From assembly GCA_028023455.1 (NCBI GenBank), contig JAQFVV010006305.1, forward strand, positions 3,527,001 through 3,591,000: DNA of 64,000 nucleotides, in the 5' to 3' direction. This DNA comes from Epiperipatus broadwayi (lineage: Eukaryota > Onychophora > Udeonychophora > Euonychophora > Peripatidae). The position numbers and the translations under genes were made by a program. The notes under the pieces were generated by a model that worked only from the letters and a program-made list of their open reading frames with translations, was not told the DNA's origin and did no database searches. Below, one piece after another: positions 1-13,346 of this stretch (position 1 is the first letter of the stretch; every line of letters begins with the position of its first letter).

Positions 1-1295
1 ATATATGATACTAATAATCATATGATTAATTTCTTAGAAGGTAACCAATTGACCAAAATAAGATTTTTTTTCCTCAGCTGATAATTTATTTGGGATATTT
101 TAGTTCTTGAACATGCATTAACTTATGTAAGCCACTAATTTATTTAATGTTTATTTTTTGTTAAGGAATATTAAAATACAGTAATAATTCAACTATTTGC
201 TTCAAAACATGGGTTTAAATCAAATTAGAGTAAAATGTGAAAAATTTTCAGATTTCAATCATGTTTATACTTTTCACCTAATCCAGCTAATCATCTATTA
301 TTGGGCAGAAAATAAATAAACAGTTAATGAATAAAATAAAGATGGCTAACTATGCAAATTCATTCTATTTGGTATTGGAAAGCCTAATGATTATTGCTTC
401 TGTTCATCTAAGGAGTTATTGATAGAATTTAATATCTTGAAGCAGATGATATGAAGGTTTTTATCTATTTTGTATTTACATTTTTGTATGAAATAATCTT
501 TTTGATTTTGTCTGTCCATTTTCTTCAATTTGTCAATACATGAATCAAGATAATTTTGAAACTTTCATGGGAATTTATTTATTTAATCAACACATTTAAA
601 TTATTGGTAAAAAATATCACGTGATCATATACAAATTAAGTAAAATATATTAAAATTAAACTATAATTTGTAGAATAAAATTTAAAATATAAAGTTATAA
701 TGTAGATCATATGATATAAAGATTGTATATTCTGTTCATAAATGGCTTTATGTTCAATTTTTTCAAAATCAAAGACCATATTTAAAATACTATTTTAGCG
801 GAAATGTATTTGATGATTTAAAAAAAAGTTTAATATTTTAAATTAATTTAATCATATTGATAAGGTTATGCAGAATTTTTAAATATTATTAAGTATAATT
901 TAAAATTAGCTTTAATAAATGGAAAATATTTTATAATTTATATATGTTATATTTTAAGATTTATTTAAGAGTCATTAATAAATAAATGTTTTTAGTTCAC
1001 TATAATTATTTTCAGGTAATATATAATTTAAAAGACCAAATCCCTAGCATGTTTCAATACAGAAGTACTATTTTCTGTCCAATGATGATACTTGTGTATT
1101 AAAAGCATGCTAGAAGTCTGATCTTTAAGTAGTATTTTACCCATCATATAACTATATATTGAAAGAAGTTATAGGACAAAATAAGAATAGTTTTATACTA
1201 TTTGCAACTATGGTTAAGGACTAAAGTGTATCTATATATAACTAATAAACTAACTTTTTTTTTTATCTGAAGGTTTGTTATAATGACATTTTAGT
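1..1295. other. AT-rich non-coding stretch
   Basis: No coding region, RNA gene or recognisable element is seen here. All six frames are closed by dense stop codons, as expected at this base composition. Short AT tracts occur but no ordered repeat. Confidence 0.6.
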
Positions 1296-1316
1296 AGCAG
1301 TTATATGTTGGACTAC

Positions 1317-1447
1317 TTCCATCATCTAATATTAAATATTGAATGTCTTTAAAAAAATCTAAAGTTTCTCTAAACTAAAGTGTATGCTATTATTAATAGC
1401 TAATGAATCTGGAAACACACTCAATATTTAATATTAGATGATGGGAA
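1317..1447. repeat. Short inverted-repeat element (MITE-like)
   Basis: About 26 bp at 1317-1343 (key bases CATCATCTAATATTAAATAT) recur as the reverse complement at 1421-1447, separated by about 78 bp. The first arm and the bases just before it resemble 43868-43905, so this belongs to a dispersed family. There is no coding capacity. The spacer contains CTAATGA followed a few bases later by GGAAAC, a very weak match to a hammerhead core. The class of the element is unknown. Confidence 0.55.
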
Positions 1448-2088
1448 TAGGCAACATATTTTCTGTTTATGTATAATTATGTATGGTAATATCTCAAAAA
1501 CTGATTTAGATCTTTTTGCAAAAGAATATTTTTATTTGGACAATTAAAGTTACTGTTTTATAAAGTTTGCATGCATTGTTTAGCTTACTGATAGACTGAG
1601 GATGTGAGAATTAAAAGTTTGGAATTGAAACTATCATTCACTTATTTAAAGGTAAAATCTCTTTTACTTTCAAATTATTTATCTTTTTACTTATTCAAGT
1701 AATTTATCATAAATTTATAAATCGACATTGATTTCATATTACAAATAATTTTTAAATATTGTTTATATCAACACTATTGTACAATTCTGAAATCATATTT
1801 AAATAAAAGACATTTGTTTTTCTAATGTTTCAAGTTACACCGACTTTTTTTTAGTGAGTGGTTATATATTATTCATAAGCTATTCTTTGTACCAAAAATA
1901 ATGTTTTATTATATTAATTAAAAAAATTTGATAAAACTGTCAGAATAATTAAAATAATACATTGTGGATTATTTAGTTAAAGAAAATCACATATATCTAA
2001 ACAGTGCAACTATGCAAAATATTTAATATATTAAACAAAATATATCTCCAAGATTTAAAATAAAAACATGCACAAAATAATTTTACAC

Positions 2089-2267
2089 ATACCATTTCCA
2101 ACCTTCTTATGCACTTAACTATATTACTTTTTATACCAAAACTTTACTCTTATCATCAGAGCTACAATATCCAAATATATAATCATATATATAACTGTAA
2201 GTGTAAATTTTAAGTGTAAAAAAATAGTATTGTTAAGTGTATAAGAAGGTTGGAAATGATATATGTA
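2089..2267. repeat. Inverted-repeat element with 30-35 bp arms
   Basis: The arm at 2089-2122, containing ATTTCCAACCTTCTTAT, is matched by its reverse complement near 2232-2267 (ATAAGAAGGTTGGAAAT). The spacer of about 110 bp has no open frame. On the minus strand the spacer contains an exact CTGATGA at 2153-2159. A non-autonomous foldback or Penelope-derived element is possible, but no protein signature supports either. Confidence 0.6.
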
Positions 2268-5200
2268 AATATAAAAATCAATACATAAAGAAAGGAGGAA
2301 AAAGCAGAAAATTGTATTACAAAATAATATTTAAATTATTTCCATCTCAATGTTATATACTAAACATTATCATAAGTAGCTAATGCCACCATGCAAACTT
2401 AGGCTTAAGGAAGGAGCATGTTTTACTTTACAATAAAATTTGACTCTTAAACAAGATGTTTTTTAGCTTAATGAAATTAATACTTTTAGAAAATTATATT
2501 CTTCAAAATAAGTTTATTAAAAAACTTAGTTTTTAATTAATTTTTTTTTTTTTTTTAGTTTTTAATCAAAAAAAACAAAAAACAAAAACAAAAACAAAAA
2601 TACCCATTATTTAAATAAGTATTTTTACAACACATAATATGATAATGTATATACTAATTTTCTCTTATAACCTTTTCCATAAAATGTAAACTAACTAAAC
2701 TGATTGTAAATTCACATAAAAAGTTTTAGTTGCATAATTTTTATTATTATTAATTTTAAACAGAGATAAAATAATGAAAAAATATTAAATGCAACAAGTT
2801 TTTTTTTTAAAGCATATATTTCTACACTCTATTTTATACAATTTGAGTTCTGCAATTTAACTTTTACCCTGTTGGGCTTCTTTTTGTATGTGTAATAATT
2901 TCTGACAACTAGTAACAAAAATATATATATATATTCTAACCCAGTTTTATTAATTAGTTTATTTTATTTATTTTATTTTTAAATTTATTTATCTTATTTG
3001 CACCCAGGACACTAATTTTTCTGGTTGTTGTTAAGGCAACCAAAATAAAGCAACATATCCATCAATTTTCCAATATGATCTAAAATACTTTTCATATAAT
3101 ACAATTGTACATTCAATTCTCTTAAGCCATGCCACGATTGTAATAACAACAATAATTGATCACTTATTAATTTAAAGAATAATTATAATAATATTAATCT
3201 CAGGGTTCTTTGTTTCATGTAAGGAAATGCTCGGCAGTATTGTGTTGTCGCATATGACTGGCATTCTGGTCGGCTATAGGAAACATTTATTTTACTTAAA
3301 TTCAATGTGTCTTCATCTCTCATATCCACTGCTATATTATATAAAGAGATGATAATTCTATTCAATAATGACGTATAATTTTGAATAACACAGCCTTTTT
3401 TTTTTTTTTTTAGAATCTCAGTCAGAATAATAAAAAGACAAGGGTGCTTTTTGTGTCCTTCCATCATCCATGACAACACAATAATATAACTAAGATTTAT
3501 TACTTAGACAATTTAACTAAATGGGAATGGAATAATGTGCAACCAAAGTTAATGGTTTGGGAATAAATTCATTTTTTTTTTTTTTTTTTTACACAAAGGT
3601 GAATGTTTAGTCTTAAGTTTTCAACTCCATAAATAATTATCATTAAACTAAAATATAATGACATATTACGATCTGCTTAACTTTATTTATCTGGTATATT
3701 AAGTCTTTAAGAATTTGGAATGATTTCGGACTCAAGAAAAGGTTTTGCAAATATTGTGCAAACACTTATATTTAGCATATAAAAACAAAAAAATGAATCT
3801 ACAACAAATTTTAACAAGACTATAATTTATTATTATCACAAAAAAAAATATATGAACATTTATTCAATAATCCCATAGTAATACAAAAATATAAAATATA
3901 ACTGACATTAATCTGTATACTCTTTTGGTTATGGACTAGAGGTTACTACTTCTCCTGTATGCAATCATATGGATTGATTAACTAAAAGTACATTTCATTA
4001 CCAATACATTGTTTATTAAATTTTGGTAACCTTGTAGAAGCTTTTATTCAAAATTATTGACTAACTATTTTTTTTTTTTTAAAATGATTAATCCCATCAT
4101 ATGCAATACGCAAAATATTAAATTTATTTCTAATACATTTACTTTATTTACGGTCTTTAATGGGATAACCTATTCTAATTATAGGCCAGTTATCAGAAGT
4201 TACACTTACCATTTTACATTTAACTTAATGCTAACTTAAGTTATGATACAAATTTTATTCATACGTATAATTTTAAATATGAGTATTATTTAATTACTAA
4301 CCAGAATTAAATATTGCATTTGAATATTCCTTCAGTAAATAAGCGTTTTAAATTACGCAATTTTAATTACTTTCTCCATTGATTTACTTGTCAAATACTA
4401 GCAATATTTAGCAGCACAATACAGATATTGATCTTAGTTACTAACGCACTATTTATACTAAAGTGGATCTTGAGGAACTAACACCTCCAATATAACCTTT
4501 ATCTTGCCCGAACTTTCAAAATTAAGCACAATAATCAACACCTTCCATGGTGGAGCTATCTTTATTTTCACATGAGGAATATGGAATAACCACGAAGGTC
4601 TGTAAAGTAATCTACTACATTAAAATATTTTGGTGGTTTCTTGCCTCTTACTTGGGCATACCACGAACACACACCAAATACAATCCTCTCCTGGGATTTA
4701 AACGAATGAAGCATACTAAATGCTAGATAAATTCTTGATCGTCCTATCTATGAGAATCGATCACTTGGGCTATAAACATACCCGAACATTATATTTAATA
4801 TCTTCCCCTCATGGAAAACAAAGCTTTTGGGGAGATCATTTTTCACCCCACAAAATAAATACATTATAATTATTACCTATGCGAATATTAAGCATATACC
4901 AATGCTATATCTGGGCAGGATAAGTAAATACACTGATTATAATAAACTTATGTTACCGGATATACTTTGATCAACATCTGAAATCAATGGACATCATAGA
5001 ATAAAAGTATAATAATTTTAATTTTAATAAAGGAACATTCAAAAATAGTTGGTAGCATACTATCTTAAACTAAATAAAGTGGATGTGTTATTTAAGAATA
5101 ATTAGGAATAACTTCCTCAATTAATACAGTATAAATTCGTTTCAAAACTTTAACAAGAAATATTTTGTTATAGCATTTTTTTTTTTTTAGTTACTTCTGA

Positions 5201-7306
5201 TAATTTTCAATATTTATTTTACCCCTTAAATATCTAAATATTTTTCTTTTACGTATCTAACATACAAAATTTCTACCTACAATTGTATGTAATAATTAAA
5301 ACATATTTTATAGATTTTTTTCTTTCGTGTTAAATATCAACTTAACCTATAATAATTATATTAAAACATACCTTTGTCATTACAAGGCTATTAAATATCA
5401 CTTGACCATACAGACTTTAATCTATGTGATATAAAAAAAAATACATATCATTTATAACTTAGTTTTAAACAATCATTAATTAACAAGTGCATACTCTCTC
5501 ATTAGAAAATGTTTTTCTGTTGAGCAATTGGTCCAGGTGAAGAGCTTTATCCAGTCGTATTTCACGAAGCAAGTTTAAAAACAATAAACGCATGGTATTA
5601 TTTCCTTTAAATAAAAGTTTTCTCTTATTTTGTGCGTTTAATAAATTAGGTAAAGAAACATATAGCAGAATTGAAGATTAATTCTTACTTGAATTAAACT
5701 ACTACAATTTTGGGATCCAAGAAAAAAAAATAGACTTCTAACATAGACGAATATTTGACTATAGACGATAAACATACACAATTTTTTTTTTTTATTGACG
5801 ATACGTATACTTATTAGCTAGCTTACTTATGGATGAAAATGCGCAATTTTCCGAGAGATTATTATGATAATAACTGCAGTCAATTTACGTGTACATGAAG
5901 TTTTAATAATTCCAACTGATGTATAATATAATATATCATTTATTTTTATCATTAAGTCACTAAGATATTTGGTTTTGTTCATACTTTAGGAATTATAAAA
6001 TTTTTTTAACGGTAACTTCTCCGTAAGAATGCCCCTATATGGCTTTTCCTATATTTACTCTGAGAAAGTTTATATATTTTTTTTTTAAAAAAATATACAG
6101 GTGCATAATTTAATCTTATTTATCATTATTATTATTTCCAGACAATTCTTGGTGAATAAAACATATTTTAACGTATGTAACTACATTACTTGTAAAGGCA
6201 GACAATATTGAGAAAGAGCGCGAAAATGTTTCTAGTTGATTTTCCTTGGTTTCAAAATATTTCTTTCAATTATTATTATTTTTTTTTTCTATACCAAGAA
6301 AATATCAATAAATGACATAAAGTTAATAAATAATTATTTCTCACTTGGAAATCATTTATCTTCCTTAATTTAGACATAATAACACTTTTCGTGATTCCCT
6401 TAGTTAATTCTGTCATTTTTAACTTTAGCGCGAGACAATAAATTTTTAAGTATAAAAGGTCTTTAAATAGGTAGATGGCAAAGAAAATCAGGATATCTTA
6501 TCAAAAAATTTTAGCCACACATTATATTATTAAAATTTTACTTTGATTACATTTATTTCTGCAAAATAAAATGAAAAAATTGAGTTACCAAATTTCAGCA
6601 CTGTTCCTTCCTTGAAAACTAAAAGCAGACTATCTATTTTTTTTTTTAAAAAAAAATGATCTTGATTATGAAATTGTTTGTTTCGTTTTTGTTGTTTTTT
6701 TGTTTTTTTTTTACTTTAGTGACCTCTTCCAGAAAAATAATCATTTGATTATAACATAAACAAAAGAAAGGAAAAACTTATTACAATCATATAGTTTTCA
6801 GTATTATTTACCTGGATTACAAAGTAATTTGACAATATAAAAAAAAATAATAAATACATTAAATTAACAATCAGTGATGTATAATTCTTTAAACATTATA
6901 TTTTTTTATTTTTTTTTCTTTCTTTTTTTTTTTTACAAAAAGAAATTACCAGAAGTTATTGTGCTTTATGATAAGACACTCATCCACTCTCCCCTCTACC
7001 CATCCAAAATCAATTACTGTTTAGCTTTTATACCATATTAATTTGCTCTAATTATTAATATCTCAATTAAATTATTCATGTTCTCTCTTTAAAATGACAT
7101 TGAGTTATTAAATCTATTAGTTATTCACCCAAAACATGCCAAAGTGAGTGAATAGCATACTTTATTAATCAATTATTGCTATTGTTATTTTATCTTTTTA
7201 TTTCTTTAAAGAATAGCATTGTTTTCCTGCAGAAATAATGCCAAGTAAACCAAGTGTCAATAACACTAGGTTACAATATATATATATATATATATTAAAT
7301 ATGTAT

Positions 7307-7317
7307 CCAATACAACA

Positions 7318-7353
<36 letters not shown>

Positions 7354-7365
7354 CTGTTGTATTGG
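7307..7365. repeat. Hairpin built on a TA microsatellite
   Basis: CCAATACAACAGTA (7307-7320) and its exact reverse complement TACTGTTGTATTGG (7352-7365) flank a run of about 15 TA units. The whole 59-bp block is one almost perfect palindrome, able to form a cruciform or to extend by slippage. Confidence 0.8.
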
Positions 7366-7604
7366 AACATTTTACTATAACATTTCAATGTAAGTACTGA
7401 AACATAGATGGTTCACATGCTATCCTGAATCATTTCATTATTTACAAAAATTTGAAATAGGGAGCTACTTTGAAGTTTTCTAGAATTATTAAAAAATAAT
7501 TGATTAGTACATGATTATATGTGATAGCAATAATTAGGGAAAATAATCAAAATAAGATTGCAATTGATATTAAGTTATTACAAAAGTTTGCAGTAGGTTT
7601 TATA

Positions 7605-7606
<2 letters not shown>

Positions 7607-7656
<50 letters not shown>
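7607..7656. repeat. (AT)n microsatellite
   Basis: An uninterrupted AT dinucleotide run of about 25 units. Confidence 0.95.
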
Positions 7657-7658
<2 letters not shown>

Positions 7659-8909
7659 CACATGATAATAGCCCAAGTTTATCTAAATCATATATTTTAA
7701 ATCTGTTGTTAATTTGACTTCTATAATAAAATATGGATGCCATCTTCACTCTGGTCTAGAATCTTAAAATAAACAAAGAAAATTAGCACAGAATTTTAAT
7801 GAACTGAGATTTTTATATTCCTAAAATTTTAAATAAGCCTCTATTAAATAAGGGAATATAATTTTTAAAAGCATTCTAATAAAAAGTCATTTTTAAAACT
7901 TTCAAACCCACTGCTATTAAATTATTATTTAGGTAATATTTTTTTTTACAACGTAAAATAGTTTATTTATGTAATCACATAACAGCCTAAGCTTGTCTAA
8001 ACCAGGAATCTTTAATTTCTAGTCAAGTATACTTCTATAAATAAAGTTTGAATCATATCTTTTATTTTATCTAAGACTTTAATATAGAGCAATGTTTCTC
8101 AATGACACACATATATACCCTTAAGGATACATATCCTTTTTAAAGGAAGTTATGGTAAATAAGAATCAAAATAAGGCCCATACAATTTTCAAGAGAGACA
8201 TGAAAAAGTAACAAAATATATTCATTTACTATACATAAAGTGAGTGACTATTCCTGATCAATTCCATACTGATATGAGCATGATTTAGTTCCAGACTAAA
8301 GTTTAAAATTTATTTTAACATATATAACACTTTGTTTCATTGTTTTATGTGTTTAAATTGTGTGTATTGTCACTAACTGTGAGTACAATTAGTTTACTAC
8401 ATTAATATGTTATAATATTAAGCCAACTATAATAGGTAATTTTGTATATAATATGTTATTGCTTGTTGCATGTAAAACATTGGATCACAAAGATAAAAAA
8501 AACATTTTTTAAAAATTTGCTGCATTGCAAAATTTCATATTAGTATATCTCAAAGAAATTGCATTTTATAAAAAGAGCATTCATTAGATCATGAACAAAT
8601 ATTAACCTCAAATAATCATTGAAAAATATTATGTAACTTATAAAAAGACATTATTATGACTGATGTGTGTGTTATTTTACTAAGGCATGTTTGCTATATT
8701 AATAATATTGCAATTGTGTCCAGAAAAATGTGTTATGATATAATTTATCTATTTTTTGACTTGCAGTTAAAGTTGAATTCAAATTCTAACAAAATATTTA
8801 ACCTGCAACATGGGTTAATCTCATAAATGTTACAAGTGGTATTTTATACTGTCCTTAAGAAGACTAATATTTTTATATAAATACTGTTTCAAATTTGATT
8901 CTTTTTTAT

Positions 8910-8985
8910 TTATAAGTATAATTTACAATATATATATATATATATATTATAAGTATAATTTACAATATATATATATATATATATT
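8910..8985. repeat. Two-copy 38-bp tandem duplication
   Basis: The unit TATAAGTATAATTTACA followed by (AT)n occurs twice in direct succession (about 8910-8947 and 8948-8985), virtually identical. It is a recent local duplication through the AT tract. Confidence 0.85.
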
Positions 8986-9460
8986 AAAATGCTTGTATAT
9001 AAAGTTTTAAAAATAAAATTATAAAATTACAAAAATAAAAAAATACTATTATTTAACTGGATCCAGTTGATTGCATTATTATAATCAATTATTATAATGA
9101 AATAAATTTGCTTTTTATTATTGTTGCTATTAGTTGCATTAAGATTTATAATATTTGTTTTAAAAAACTAATTGTCAATAAATGTAAAATGTAGAATGAG
9201 AATGAGTCATTTTTTATTGTAATCATTTTAAAATAATATGGAAGTACTGAAAACCCCAGTGAGCTGTATATAAACTAATTATCAGTAAACTATGCTCTAC
9301 AAGTAAGTCTGTTATTAAATGGTATGCTTATATATTTGGGCCTTATTCTACATTTTACATTTACTAACAGCCTATATATAGCTAGGTAGGGGTTATCAGT
9401 ACTTTTCCAGTATTTCATATATATTCCAGCTGGTAAAGGATTTTATATATTGAAACAGAC

Positions 9461-9478
9461 AGATCGGAGAACCGATCT
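9461..9478. other. Perfect 7-bp hairpin with AGAA loop
   Basis: AGATCGG (9461-9467) pairs with CCGATCT (9472-9478) across the loop AGAA. It lies in a patch with unusual CpG content. It is followed by a looser inverted repeat: CGCCCGCAGTGAGA near 9520-9533 pairs imperfectly with TTTCAGTGCGGGCG near 9682-9695. Function is unknown. Confidence 0.7.
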
Positions 9479-9738
9479 TCGTTTCAAGTGTTTTTATGTA
9501 CGGTAATTCAAACCACTGTTCGCCCGCAGTGAGATTTTGTCTATTTTAATTTATAATAAAATTTAGTTATGTATTTTATAGTTATAAATAAATATGTAAA
9601 GATCCCGTATATAAATGTCACAGACCACGAAATAATATTTGTGTGTGCGTGGTTTGTGAATTTATATCATTTAATTTAAAGTTTCAGTGCGGGCGTATTT
9701 GTTTTAAATTTTAGTTTTAAAATTGTATAAAGTCGTTT

Positions 9739-9781
9739 AAAAATACTGATCAAAAATCACATTCCTTTGATCAGTGTTTTT
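9739..9781. other. 15-16 bp stem-loop
   Basis: AAAAATACTGATCAAA (9739-9754) pairs, with one G-T wobble, with TTTGATCAGTGTTTTT (9766-9781) over an 11-base loop. It could fold in RNA or mark a small inverted-repeat footprint. There is no adjacent coding evidence. Confidence 0.7.
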
Positions 9782-9939
9782 AATTAAAATCTAATTGCAC
9801 AAATGTACAAAGCAATTAAGTTGTAGTCAAAATTAGTAAGGAATTTTTATATGTAATTAATGTATCGATTTAAGAATAGCGTATAAAATTAAAAGATTGC
9901 TAAAAACTGATAATTGATTGTTGGTCAAGCTGCATCGCT

Positions 9940-10367
9940 AGAGGTTAGAGAAAGTAGGCGGAGCCTAAAACAAAAACAAGTCGGAAAGGTCAGCAGTGGC
10001 TACTTTAGAGAAAAACGGACATTCTAACTTTGGTGGTGTTTGAGAGAGAGTCTCGAGACAACACAGCAGTTAATAACAATTCAAATATCTTATTAAGAAG
10101 TTTACCAGTGAATCGCCATGTTCATGGGCTAATTGCCAGGAGCTGGTCCTTGCCCGCCAATATGGATCCTCGTGCCGCTGTTTGATCATGTTTCATATAC
10201 TTCAGAATTTCCAACTTCCAATCTCAAAATTTACTATGCCTTACAAATAACTTTCAAAAATGCGCGCCTACGTTACAAGCCAAGCTGGATGAAGAAAAAG
10301 AGAACTTTGTTACACGAACTTTAACTTTCTTCCGTGCTTAATGTTATCAATCATGTGAATCATATGT
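9940..10367 (+). other. Possible non-coding 5' exon with splice donor
   Basis: The stretch contains a GC-box-like GGCGGAGCC (about 9958), a CpG-containing body quite unlike its surroundings, and a good splice-donor consensus ATGTAAGT at about 10364-10371. An open frame starting at 10133 (TTG) runs 63 codons but shows no known domain. If this is an exon it would probably be untranslated or contribute a few codons. No acceptor-donor partner could be matched downstream, so the call is weak. Confidence 0.15.
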
Positions 10368-11070
10368 AAGTTTTTATATCATTTATAATGCTATTATTTA
10401 ACCTGTCAGTAAATTTTCTTTTCTTTTTAACCCTCTGCTCTAGTCTTTAGAAATAATTTATAACATTTGTAATTAATCGTAATAATCATTTAAATGAATG
10501 CATTTATATTGTTTGTGTATTGCTTATTCCATAAACAAACGATGCCAATAGTAAACTAGTGTACTATAACGATCAAGTTATTTTAAAAGTAATCCCACTT
10601 TCTGAATTAAATATTCTTTCACATTCCGAGTTGATAAATGTTAAGTCACTTTATTATTCTATGTTAAGTTGTTATAAAATTACAATCTAAGTTTCAATAT
10701 TAAATATATATAATAGTTTCAAAGTGTTCATTAATGTTATGTATAATATGAGAAATAATTCACTGAATAATTTGATACTATCGCTACCGCCTGTCAACCC
10801 GAAGGGTTAGAGTTTCAGAGTAAATTTAACTAATTATTGTTGTCACCGTCAGTTTAAGTCCGCTACGTTTTATTGGGGTAAGGATCTCAGCCTGTGGCGT
10901 AGAAACAGACTAATAGCTTCCAGGTTTTATATAATTTCTTTTAAAAATCCGCTTCAAGTATTCGTCCTTCACGTCTGTGGCAATGCCTTCCCTTCGCTGA
11001 AGTCAGCGTCTCGCCATTCTACCATTGGGGAATGAAAGCAGTTTTTCTTTCCCGGTAATCTCTTGGATCA

Positions 11071-11092
11071 CCGGGGTTCGAAATAACCCCGG
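11071..11092. other. Perfect GC-rich 8-bp hairpin
   Basis: CCGGGGTT (11071-11078) and AACCCCGG (11085-11092) form a perfect stem around CGAAAT. It resembles the T arm of a tRNA (GGGGTTCGAAAT), but I find no acceptor, D or anticodon arm in register, so it is not called a tRNA. Confidence 0.65.
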
Positions 11093-11207
11093 CTGGTTGT
11101 CGTGTCCCGGAACTACTTGGGGGCATTAAGCCTTGTCAAAGAACAAGCCGCCCGGTATTCCGTTAATGCACCGCAATTGATTACTGTAGGGCTCTTGAAT
11201 ATAGGCA

Positions 11208-11287
11208 ACCACCAGTTCATATATTTTCCACGTCGTATTTATATAACACCACCAGTTCATCTATTTTCCACGTCGTATTTATATAAA
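11208..11287. repeat. 40-bp tandem repeat, two copies
   Basis: The unit starting ACCACCAGTTCAT, continuing TTTTCCACGTCGTATTTA and ending TATAA is present twice back to back with about two differences. It is followed by TATAAAACC and, about 40 bp on, by AATAAA. A promoter or LTR-like layout is imaginable, but no second LTR copy is in the window. Confidence 0.8.
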
Positions 11288-12905
11288 ACCATCTCCACTG
11301 TTCGTCTACGTTCCGGCTCGAGCCTATTCAAATAAAATAAGTAAACAAAAATCTTTAGATAAATATTTTTTCCAATGCTCTAATACTCTGATTCTCTTAA
11401 CCACCTGTCAATTATTTAACTACCCAGCTATTGGCATGAGTTTGTTCATTAAATAAAACGTTTACTAAAGACTAGTAGCCAAATACAAGAGGATTCATGG
11501 AAGTCTTACCGTACTGTATAACATTATATTATATGCTTTCTATTTGTCTTATTTAACACTATATTTATATGCTTTATATTTTGCTTATTAAACACTTTAT
11601 TTAATCTAAATTTTTGTGTCCTCCACCTTATTACTCTCTAAGTCTATTTAGCCACTTACTGTCTGTATTGGCAACTTAAATATATACGTTACATGAATGA
11701 CCGTTCCAGTATCTATAGTCTAATAAATCTATTTATCATTAACTGTAAGAATTTAGTCCATGTTCTAAGCTGAGCTAGAAAAGGGATAACCCTGTGCTGG
11801 TGTAAAGTCATCATCGGTTGGTCATGCCGGGGTTTGGGTTTGAATTCAGTTGGCGTTTTGGGAATTTATTCTTAAACGTGGGCTGGGTTTGAACTCGGGT
11901 ACTGTGTATGAGTAAGCGTGGTGGATTTATACCGGTACAATATATATATATTAATTTTTATAAATGAGAGCCAATTCTAATTTATATAAATTGGAGAGTT
12001 TAAGCTAATTATAACTTTATTCAAATGGTCGCACATCCTCGTTATGGATCAATTGTAATATTTATTTATTTCAGCATGGGCGACCATGCTATGCATTAAT
12101 TATAATCTATATTAAATCTATCTGGCACTCAGACACTTGCGGTCAAGTTGCATGCCAATTGTAATGTTTTAAGGATTGATCGATGGATGCTTCATTGTTC
12201 CCAGCTAACACTATTACAAAAGCCCACTGGTATGATGATGATGGGTTAGAACATCCATAATCTTATTTGCCAGGGTGCCAAATTGCAACTTTAATAAAAT
12301 ATTGAGAATAAATCTCATTTCCATAACTTATCAATAACTTTCAGCAATAATATTTAATAAATGGGTTAATAAATAATCAATCGATTAAGAGACCACTGAA
12401 AATGTATTAAAAATAATATTAATATTCGTGGAAATTCTTAGTTATTTCCAGCACGCTCCCCATTCACCATCATTAAAGTCACAATTAAAATTTTGTTGAT
12501 TACAAATAGCTCTATACCCATCTCCACCTTCCTGATCCACCCCCCCCCATCATTCTCACTTTCATAGGTCTATTGCACTATTATCTCTTTTACTATTAAA
12601 TTTTCTATTGTGCTAGCTCATTTCTCCCATTATAATCTCTTCTCAGGGTATCAGAACAATAAGGTGTGGAGGTCGAACAAGCTCCTATAAATTATTGGTG
12701 ATAAACACCCCTCTCACGATCACCTCCAAGATTCCTCTTGGCAGTCTTTAATGTAGTTTATTGTCTATTTACATTAAAGTTCGAATAATTTAAGCTTATT
12801 AAATTTTTTAGAAATAATATTATAAACATATTCACAATTAAGGTAAAATTATAGAGAAGTGCGTCTAGAGAGGTATTTGAATACAACGGATGGGGAAAGG
12901 ATTTT

Positions 12906-13097
12906 ATGCCTACCCACTACATCCACTATCACTCAATAACCATTCCTATTCATAATTTATATTTCAACTATATAAAATATTTGGTAATCTTGAGTATTTT
13001 ATTGCCACATAAACTCGGACAATTAATCATTTTAAATAAATTTTACCGGATATTATTTACGAAAATGATGATTCAACTATTAATAATAATACATTGA
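12906..13097 (+). other. 63-codon open frame, no support
   Basis: This ATG-initiated frame encodes a hydrophobic, isoleucine-rich peptide. No domain, signal or neighbour supports it as a gene. A frame of this length is common by chance at this base composition. Confidence 0.05.
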
Positions 13098-13266
13098 TGT
13101 ATGATTGGATTTGAGATGTCTAGATTATAATAACCCAGAAAACATTGAGATGTACGCAAATTTTTATTTAAAACAAATAAATTTTATTAACACTACAATT
13201 CAATACATAATATATACATTCACTTGATGACTCACATGGCTTTCCCCTGTTCTACAACCGTATTAT

Positions 13267-13346
13267 GAGATATATATATATATATATAAAACTAAATAAA
13301 TATATATATATAGATATATATATATATATATAAAACTAAATAAATA
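13267..13346. repeat. Imperfect tandem repeat of AT tract plus AAACTAAATAAATA
   Basis: GATATATATAT...AAAACTAAATAAAT occurs twice within 80 bp. It is a slippage product of the AT tract. Confidence 0.7.

Larger units (their letters stand above)
2268..9370. other. AT-rich non-coding stretch
   Basis: No gene is recognised. Open frames up to about 98 codons are within what chance allows, and none shows a domain or motif. Many homopolymer T or A runs (for example 3397-3410, 3572-3590 and 6911-6933) and AT tracts are present. The strip at 4440-4860 is somewhat richer in C and G, with CCACC and CCCC words, but I could not assign it. Confidence 0.55.

Noticed and set aside
11071-11092. tRNA gene based on the T-arm-like hairpin
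   Set aside because: No acceptor, D or anticodon arm in register.
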